The position numbers and the translations under genes were made by a program. DNA of 17,061 bases from JACTMI01 sp964618415 (GTDB lineage: Bacteria > Acidobacteriota > Thermoanaerobaculia > Multivoradales > JAGPDF01). Positions 12,543 to 17,061 of the stretch are shown one piece after another. The notes under the pieces were generated by a model. The model did no database searches and had not been told where the DNA came from. It saw only the letters and a list, made by a program, of their open reading frames with translations. The DNA lies in NCBI GenBank assembly GCA_964618415.1, contig CAZUAT010000060.1, positions 1 to 17,061 on the forward strand, given 5' to 3'. Every line of letters begins with the position of its first letter. The first letter of the stretch is position 1.

Positions 12543-13544
12543 GTGATCTTTCTCGACCAGGCCGGCCTCCACGTCCGTGGCGGCCGTGGTGGGGACGGTT
12601 GCGTCGCGTTCCGGCGCGAGAAGTACGTGCCGCGTGGCGGCCCGTCGGGCGGCGATGGCGGCCGGGGCGGCTCGGTCGTGTTGATCGGTGACGCCCGTCT
12701 CAACACGCTCTACCACCTGCAGTTCGCGTCGATCTACGCCGCCGAACGGGGCCGCCACGGTATGGGGGCGAACCGCACCGGGCGCTCCGGCGCGGACCTC
12801 GAGGTCAAGGTGCCGCTCGGCACGGTGATCTGGAACAGCGAAACCGGCGAGCAGGTCGGCGAGATCCTGCACGAGGGCGAACGGCTGGTCGTGGCGCGCG
12901 GCGGCAACGGCGGGTGGGGCAACCAGCATTTCGCGACCGCCACCCGGCAGGCTCCGCGGTTCGCCCGCGACGGGCAGGAAGGTGAGGAGTTTCGCCTTCG
13001 CCTGGAGCTGAAGCTGCTGGCGGATGTCGGGGTCGTCGGGCTGCCGAACGCCGGCAAGTCGACGCTGATCTCGGTGATTTCGGCCGCCAAGCCCAAGATC
13101 GCCGATTACCCGTTCACGACCCTGGTGCCGCAACTCGGGGTGGTCGCCGGCTACGGGCTCGAGACTCCGTTCGTCATCGCCGACCTGCCCGGCCTGATTG
13201 CCGGCGCGGCACAGGGGGCGGGACTCGGCATTCAGTTCCTGCAGCACGTGGAGCGGTGTCGGGTCCTCGTGCATCTGGTCGACCTGTCGGCGTTCGAGGA
13301 CTCGGCCGCCGACGACCTCGAGGTGGTCGAGCGCGAGCTGGGGGCTTTCCGCACCGACCTGCTCGAGCGCCCGAGGGTGTTGGTCGGCAGCAAGCTCGAT
13401 GCGGCGCGCGAGGAGCGCAGGGAGCAGCTGCGAGCGGCGGCGGCGCGCCGGGGGGAGCGCCTGTTCGAGATCAGCGCGGCGTCCGGCGAGGGCGTGGGCG
13501 AACTGGTGACCGAGCTGGCGCGGCGGCTGGAGGAATCGCGATGA
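12543..13544 (+). CDS. obgE: Obg/CgtA GTPase, ribosome assembly factor, 333 aa
   Basis: This large-subunit assembly and stress GTPase has the glycine-rich Obg domain (1-~157, with 'GGRGGDGCVAFRREKYVPRG' and 'GNGGWGNQHFATATRQAPRF') followed by the G domain. G1 is 'GLPNAGKST' (166-174), switch I 'IADYPFTT' (186-193) and G3 'DLPGLIAGAAQGAGLG' (214-229). G5 is 'EISAASG' (309-315). The G4 element, usually NKxD, reads 'SKLD' (283-286). The protein ends soon after the G domain, without the C-terminal OCT domain found in some lineages. The GTG at 12543 gives the canonical N-terminus but has no Shine-Dalgarno. A hairpin lies just upstream. Confidence 0.97.
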   Translation: MIFLDQAGLHVRGGRGGDGCVAFRREKYVPRGGPSGGDGGRGGSVVLIGDARLNTLYHLQFASIYAAERGRHGMGANRTGRSGADLEVKVPLGTVIWNSETGEQVGEILHEGERLVVARGGNGGWGNQHFATATRQAPRFARDGQEGEEFRLRLELKLLADVGVVGLPNAGKSTLISVISAAKPKIADYPFTTLVPQLGVVAGYGLETPFVIADLPGLIAGAAQGAGLGIQFLQHVERCRVLVHLVDLSAFEDSAADDLEVVERELGAFRTDLLERPRVLVGSKLDAAREERREQLRAAAARRGERLFEISAASGEGVGELVTELARRLEESR

Positions 13545-13584
13545 CGCTCGTGATCACTCCGAGCGGCGCACGGAGAGCGGATCG

Positions 13585-14193
13585 ATGAAGCTCGGACTGT
13601 TCGGCGGCACCTTCGACCCGTTTCACGGCGGTCACGCCGCCGTGGCGAGGGTCGCTCAGCAGGCGCTGCAACTCGATCGGGTCACCGTCTTGCCGACCGG
13701 CCGGCCGCCACACAAGCCGGCGGGCAATCAGGCCGCGGCCACGGCGCGCTATGCGATGGCCGAGCTGGCGCTGCTCGACGAGCGCGATCTGCAGGTGTCG
13801 GACTTCGAGCTGTCGACCGCCGCGCCAAGCTACACCGTCGACACGCTGACTCACTTCGCCGCGGTACGGCCGGACGCCTCCCTCCATCTGCTCATCGGTT
13901 CCGACTCGCTCGCCCAGCTGCACACCTGGCGGCGCTGGGAGGAGATCCTCGAGCTGGCGACGCTCGCCGTGGCGGTCCGCCCGGGTGCCTGGCGGCGGGA
14001 AGTGCTGTCTGGCCTGACGCCCGCCGTGGCCGCGCGCCTGAGCCGTGCCCGGGTCGAGTGGATCGAGTCGCTCTCGCACCCCGCTTCGGGGACCGACATC
14101 CGCCAGCGCCTCGCCGCCGGCGAGCCGGTGCCCGACGGATGGCTCGACCCCCGGGTGCTAGCATTCGTCCGCAAGTACGATCTCTATCGATGA
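13585..14193 (+). CDS. nadD: Nicotinate-nucleotide adenylyltransferase
   Basis: NadD joins nicotinate mononucleotide and ATP to form nicotinate adenine dinucleotide, the late common step of NAD synthesis. The 202 residues carry the nucleotidyltransferase signature 'GGTFDPFHGGH' (7-17, with the HxxH pair His14/His17), 'PPHK' (41-44), 'SYTVDTL' (82-88), 'IGSDSLAQLHTW' (104-115) and 'GTDIRQRL' (169-176), in the place of the usual ISSTxIR. The C-terminal 'VLAFVRKYDLYR' resembles the family 'V..YI..H.LY'. GGAG lies before the ATG. The gap to obgE is 40 bases, and the stop overlaps the rsfS start (ATGA). Confidence 0.97.
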   Translation: MKLGLFGGTFDPFHGGHAAVARVAQQALQLDRVTVLPTGRPPHKPAGNQAAATARYAMAELALLDERDLQVSDFELSTAAPSYTVDTLTHFAAVRPDASLHLLIGSDSLAQLHTWRRWEEILELATLAVAVRPGAWRREVLSGLTPAVAARLSRARVEWIESLSHPASGTDIRQRLAAGEPVPDGWLDPRVLAFVRKYDLYR

Positions 14194-14573
14194 CCGCGAC
14201 GAATCCGCCAGCCGTTTCCGCCGTCCCTCTCGCGGAGCGCGTCCGGATCGCCCTGCGCACTGCCGCAGACACCAAGGCCGACGATCTGCGCGTGCGTTCG
14301 CTGGCCTCGATCGCCGACTTCGCCGACTACTTCCTGTTTGCCAGCGGCGCCAACGAGCGCCAGGTGCAGGCGATCGCGGAACGGATCGAAGAGGCCCTGC
14401 GTGCGGTTGGCGAGCGCCCGATCCACGTCGAGGGGCAGGCGGCGGGGCAGTGGATACTGCTCGACTACGGCGACCTGGTGGTGCACGTGTTCCTCGAGGA
14501 GCGCCGCCGCTTCTACGGGCTCGAGCGCCTGTGGAGCGACGCTCCGGACGTCACGGCGGACTTCGCGTCGTGA
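14190..14573 (+). CDS. rsfS: Ribosome silencing factor RsfS (Iojap family)
   Basis: RsfS binds L14 on the large subunit and prevents subunit joining under nutrient shortage. The 127 residues include 'DYFLFASGANERQVQAIAER' and the strongly conserved end 'GQWILLDYGDLVVHVFLEER' with 'FYGLERLWSDAP'. The ATG at 14190 overlaps the nadD stop by four bases (ATGA), and the TGA at 14571-14573 overlaps the GTG of the next gene (GTGA), so three genes are translationally coupled. The frame is open further upstream, but that part lies inside nadD. The nadD-rsfS pairing is widespread in bacteria. Confidence 0.97.
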   Translation: MTATNPPAVSAVPLAERVRIALRTAADTKADDLRVRSLASIADFADYFLFASGANERQVQAIAERIEEALRAVGERPIHVEGQAAGQWILLDYGDLVVHVFLEERRRFYGLERLWSDAPDVTADFAS

Positions 14574-15481
14574 CCGGCGGCGCGCTCGCCGCGCTGACCG
14601 ACTCCTCTCCCAGCCTGGCCGCTCTGCGGCCCCACCTCGAACGGGCCGCCGTCGCTGAGGCGCCCATACTGGTGCTCGGCGAGCCGGGCACCGGGCGCTC
14701 GGCCCTCGCCCGAGCGCTCCACGCCGCCAGTCGCCGACGCGACGGGCCGCTGGTGGAAGTCGATCCCGGCGCGCTGGCGCCGGCGCTGATCGAGAGTGAA
14801 CTGTTCGGCCACCGGCCCGGCGCCTTTACCGGCGCCGAGCGGGTCTACGCCGGCCGGGTCGAGCGGGCGCACGGCGGCACGCTGATCCTCGACCACGTCG
14901 AGGAGCTGCCGCTCGGTGCGCAGCCGAAGCTCCTGCGCCTGCTGTCCGAGCACCTCTACACGCCGCTGGGCGGCGTCGAGAGCCAGAGCGACGCCCGGTT
15001 CGTGGCCATCGGCGCGCACGACCTGGCTGCCCGCGTCGCGCAGGGCCTGTTTCGCGCCGACCTCTACTGGCGACTCGAAGTGCTCACCTTCGAACTGCCA
15101 CCGCTGCGCCGGCGCCCGGGCGACGTGCTGCCGATCGCTGAGGCGATGTTGCGCGACCTGGCGGCCAGGTTCGACCGCCCCGCGGTGCGCCTGTCGGCGC
15201 GCGCCCGAGCCTGGATGCCCCAGGCCGACTGGCCGGGCAACCTGCGCCAGCTGCGCAACCTCCTCGAACGCGCTCTGCTGGCGGCCGACGCGGACGAGCT
15301 GGATCCGCCGCCGCCGACTGGTGCCTCGGCGCCGCGGCCGTCGACGTTGGCCGAGGCGGAGCGGGCGGCAATCGTCGCCGCCCTCGCGCACACCCGCGGC
15401 CATCAGGGCGCCGCGGCGGAGCTGCTCGGCATCAGCCGCAAGGGGCTGTGGGAAAAGCGGCGACGGCACGGCATCCCCTGA
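14570..15481 (+). CDS. Sigma-54-activator-like AAA+ protein with Fis-type HTH and altered ATPase residues, 303 aa
   Basis: The architecture is that of PspF-like activators: an AAA+ domain from ~residue 13 to 245 and a C-terminal Fis-type helix-turn-helix ('GHQGAAAELLGISRKGLWEK', 277-296), without an N-terminal receiver. The sigma-54 contact loop GAFTGA is intact (84-89), as are 'ESELFGHRP', 'FRADLYWRLEV' with both candidate arginine fingers (Arg162, Arg168) and 'DWPGNLRQLRNLLERAL'. Several catalytic positions differ: Walker A reads GEPGTGRS (Lys to Arg43), Walker B reads LILDH (Glu to His109), the sensor-I segment reads 'IGAHDL' instead of ATN.DL, and the glutamate-switch Asn is Asp65. The start is the GTG at 14570, overlapping the rsfS stop by GTGA; a longer frame from 14450 would lie inside rsfS. 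Its targets are unknown. Reduced or absent ATP hydrolysis is inferred. Confidence 0.92.
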   Translation: MTGGALAALTDSSPSLAALRPHLERAAVAEAPILVLGEPGTGRSALARALHAASRRRDGPLVEVDPGALAPALIESELFGHRPGAFTGAERVYAGRVERAHGGTLILDHVEELPLGAQPKLLRLLSEHLYTPLGGVESQSDARFVAIGAHDLAARVAQGLFRADLYWRLEVLTFELPPLRRRPGDVLPIAEAMLRDLAARFDRPAVRLSARARAWMPQADWPGNLRQLRNLLERALLAADADELDPPPPTGASAPRPSTLAEAERAAIVAALAHTRGHQGAAAELLGISRKGLWEKRRRHGIP

Positions 15482-15539
15482 CCCTGCGACCGGATCCCTC
15501 GATGTCCTCTCCGAAGCGGTTTTCACGTTTAGGCGGGTA

Positions 15540-16391
15540 ATGGCCCGCTTCGCTCAACGGATCCCCGGCCTCGGCCGGTTGCTGCAGGTGCTCGGCGTCA
15601 ACGGTGTGCCGGCGGCCGGCTTCCTCGGCGACGGCTGGTCGGTCGGCACGACGCTGTTGCTCTACTGGCTCGAGACCGTGCTGGTGATCGTGCTGGTATC
15701 GCTGCGTGCGGTGCTGCACCGCCGCTGGACGGGCCGCGCCGGGCACTGGGCGACGCCGGCGCTGACCTCCAACCGGGATGCGGGTGGCCGTCGTCTGGCC
15801 GAGTCGACTCCGGGCGATGGAAAGCGGCGAGGCCGGCCGACGTTTCTGCACGGCTTTCTCGGCGTGATGGTGCCGTTCACCCTCGCCCACGGCCTGTTCG
15901 TCTGGATCATCGCGTTGTCCGTGCTGCCGGAGAAGGGCGGCTCCTCCGAGGACGTCTCGTTCGAGCACCTCGGCCTCGGCCTGGCCGGCATCGCGGTGCT
16001 GCTCGTCCTCGGCCTGCTGATCGACCTCGTCGGCCTGCGCGAACGGCCGTTTGCCTGGATCGAGCGGGTGACCGAGCGGGCGCAGGGCCGGATGTTCCTC
16101 ACCCACCTGACGATCATCTTCGGCATGGGCGCGATGGCGATGCTCGACGGCCCACATGGGCTCTTCCTCGTCTTCGCGGGGCTCAAGCTGCTCGGCGACC
16201 TGGGGGGCCTGTTCGCCAAGGACGAGGTCGTACTCAAGCCCGAGGCGCCTCGCTGGCTCCGCCGGCTCGACCGGCTCGGCAAGCAGAAGGACGGCAAGAC
16301 GTTCAGCGAGCACTACCGCGACTCGGTGCTCGCCGACCAGGCCAAGCGAGAAGCCAACGAACAGGTGAATCCGGCCCCAGGGGCCAGCTGA
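15540..16391 (+). CDS. DUF6498-like integral membrane protein, 283 aa
   Basis: This polytopic membrane protein has unknown function. Likely membrane segments are ~35-58 (GTTLLLYWLETVLVIVLVSL), ~103-128 (after FLHGFLGVMVPFTLAHGLF), ~144-165 and two in ~186-225. 'LLYWLET', 'HGLFVW' and 'GRMFLTHLTIIFG' recall DUF6498-containing proteins, where a YW.E motif in the first helix and an RM..LH..II motif near the last are conserved; this assignment is from memory. The C-terminal ~55 residues are charged and probably cytoplasmic. The ATG at 15540 has AGGCGGG five bases upstream. The frame is open further upstream, but that part overlaps the AAA+ gene. The gap to the AAA+ gene is 58 bases. Confidence 0.82.
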   Translation: MARFAQRIPGLGRLLQVLGVNGVPAAGFLGDGWSVGTTLLLYWLETVLVIVLVSLRAVLHRRWTGRAGHWATPALTSNRDAGGRRLAESTPGDGKRRGRPTFLHGFLGVMVPFTLAHGLFVWIIALSVLPEKGGSSEDVSFEHLGLGLAGIAVLLVLGLLIDLVGLRERPFAWIERVTERAQGRMFLTHLTIIFGMGAMAMLDGPHGLFLVFAGLKLLGDLGGLFAKDEVVLKPEAPRWLRRLDRLGKQKDGKTFSEHYRDSVLADQAKREANEQVNPAPGAS

Positions 16392-16407
16392 GCCACGCGA
16401 ACCGGGA

Positions 16408-16432
16408 AGCCGGCGCTTCGCCTCGCCCGGCT
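16408..16432. terminator. Possible hairpin after the DUF6498-like gene
   Basis: AGCCGG (16408-16413) and CCGGCT (16427-16432) pair perfectly with a 13-base loop, which can alternatively form GGCG/CGCC (16412-16415 with 16419-16422). It lies 17 bases behind the stop codon. There is no T-tract, so termination is uncertain. Confidence 0.3.
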
Positions 16433-16445
16433 CCACGACTATTCT
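16417..16445 (+). promoter_or_regulatory. Weak promoter candidate before the DinB-like gene
   Basis: TTCGCC (16417-16422) and TATTCT (16440-16445) are separated by 17 bases. The -10 matches four of six positions and the -35 only three, so the call rests mostly on spacing and on position, 41 bases before the ATG. Confidence 0.25.
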
Positions 16446-16486
16446 CGGTGTCCGGGTCGGACCGATCCGGCCGGAAGGAGACGCCG

Positions 16487-16993
16487 ATGAAGATGACCGA
16501 TTTCTTCGCCGCCCAGCTCGATCGCGAGATGCCGATCTCGCGCCGCGTTCTTGCCAACGTTCCTGCGGGGCACCCCGACTGGAAGCCGCACCCGAAGTCG
16601 ATGGCGCTCGGCTACCTGGCGACGCTGGTGGCGACGATGCCGACCTGGATCGCAATGGCGATCCGCCAGGACGAGCTCGACCTCAACCCGCCGGGCGGAG
16701 GCGGTTACCAGCCGCCGACCTGGAGCACGACAGCCGAGCTGGTGGCGCTCCAGGACGACGCGGCGCGCCAGGCCGTTGAAGCGCTCGCCGGCACAGACGA
16801 CGCTTTCCTGGCGACGCCGTGGAAACTGCTGGTTGGCGGCAACGTCGTGCTCGAGAACCCGCGCCATGTGGTGATCGCCGACACGTTCAACCACCTCGCG
16901 CACCACCGCGGCCAGCTCACCGTCTACCTGCGTCTCAACGAGGCGCCCGTCCCCTCCGTCTACGGCCCCAGCGCGGACGACCGGAGTTTCTAG
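16487..16993 (+). CDS. DinB-superfamily protein, 168 aa
   Basis: DinB/YfiT-like proteins are four-helix bundles that usually hold a metal ion with three histidines; many are thiol transferases or of unknown role. The C-terminal helix 'DTFNHLAHHRGQLTVYLR' and the ending 'PVPSVYGPSADD' are typical. The second-helix position, where relatives read roughly 'LATHVAEMP', is here 'LATLVATMP' (residues ~44-52), so the first metal-binding histidine is absent and metal binding may be altered. The ATG at 16487 has an ideal AAGGAG six bases upstream; a frame open from 16448 would add residues without a ribosome site. The function is unassigned. The remaining 68 bases to the window end show nothing I can interpret. 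Confidence 0.9.
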   Translation: MKMTDFFAAQLDREMPISRRVLANVPAGHPDWKPHPKSMALGYLATLVATMPTWIAMAIRQDELDLNPPGGGGYQPPTWSTTAELVALQDDAARQAVEALAGTDDAFLATPWKLLVGGNVVLENPRHVVIADTFNHLAHHRGQLTVYLRLNEAPVPSVYGPSADDRSF

Positions 16994-17061
16994 GCCGCAG
17001 TCTCGGCGCGCGCCAGGCCGCACCGCGAACCGCGCCAGTTCGTCCCGTGCCACGACCGGGC

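Noticed and set aside
12219..13274. Minus-strand frame opposite rpmA and obgE
   Set aside because: Both plus-strand genes are certain, and the antisense product has no recognisable motif or ribosome site.
14157..14170. TGCTAGCATT inside nadD as another extended -10 box
   Set aside because: It lies within coding sequence, with the next start codon (rsfS) about 25 bases away and already explained by ATGA overlap. Probably coincidental.
8107..15481. Histidine kinase and sigma-54-like AAA+ protein as a two-component pair
   Set aside because: The AAA+ protein has no receiver domain, and the genes are about 5 kb apart in different transcription units.
16439..17053. Minus-strand frame of 204 codons at the right end
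   Set aside because: It is fully opposite the DinB-like gene, which has a clear start and family motifs; the antisense product is Arg/Val/Asp-rich with no motif.

Overview
The window is a dense, GC-rich bacterial chromosome segment with no long non-coding stretch; the largest gap between genes is about 177 bases, between the hsp20 and histidine-kinase genes. I found no rRNA, tRNA, CRISPR array, insertion sequence, phage gene or plasmid gene. The base composition, the one-piece glycine dehydrogenase, the queA and rplU-rpmA-obgE-nadD-rsfS arrangements, and a secreted protein ending in an 'FETGD..W'-type tail would fit an Acidobacteriota-like lineage (for example Thermoanaerobaculia) or another high-GC Gram-negative. 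This taxonomic reading is an inference without a database search.

Layout. Bases 1-345 hold the 3' end of gcvP (glycine cleavage P-protein), followed by a small four-helix membrane protein and a small protein with a histone-H1-like Ala/Lys tail. Convergent to these, on the minus strand and reading right to left from 7375 to 1212, is a probable operon: a family-5 solute-binding lipoprotein, two Dpp/Opp-type permeases, queA (queuosine biosynthesis) and a secreted parallel beta-helix protein. No ABC ATPase is encoded with the transporter. Next on the minus strand is an Hsp20 small heat-shock protein with its own terminator. It is divergent from a plus-strand pair: an NtrB-like membrane histidine kinase and a group-III phosphofructokinase.

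From 10713 to 11787 on the minus strand lie an alpha/beta hydrolase and, 10 bases behind it, a 56-residue two-CxxC protein. Divergent from these, a strong-looking promoter drives rplU-rpmA-obgE-nadD-rsfS, which is coupled by a 4-base overlap to an unusual sigma-54-activator-like AAA+ protein. A DUF6498-like membrane protein and a DinB-superfamily protein follow.

Most of the window is housekeeping (translation, ribosome assembly, NAD and queuosine synthesis, glycolysis), and I see no clear new defence or mobile system. The items most worth a second look are the sigma-54-type AAA+ protein, which keeps GAFTGA but has lost several ATPase residues; the two-CxxC microprotein; a recurring TAnnnT box 6-8 bases before start codons that lack a Shine-Dalgarno (suggesting leaderless mRNAs); and a possible structural switch in the hsp20 leader.
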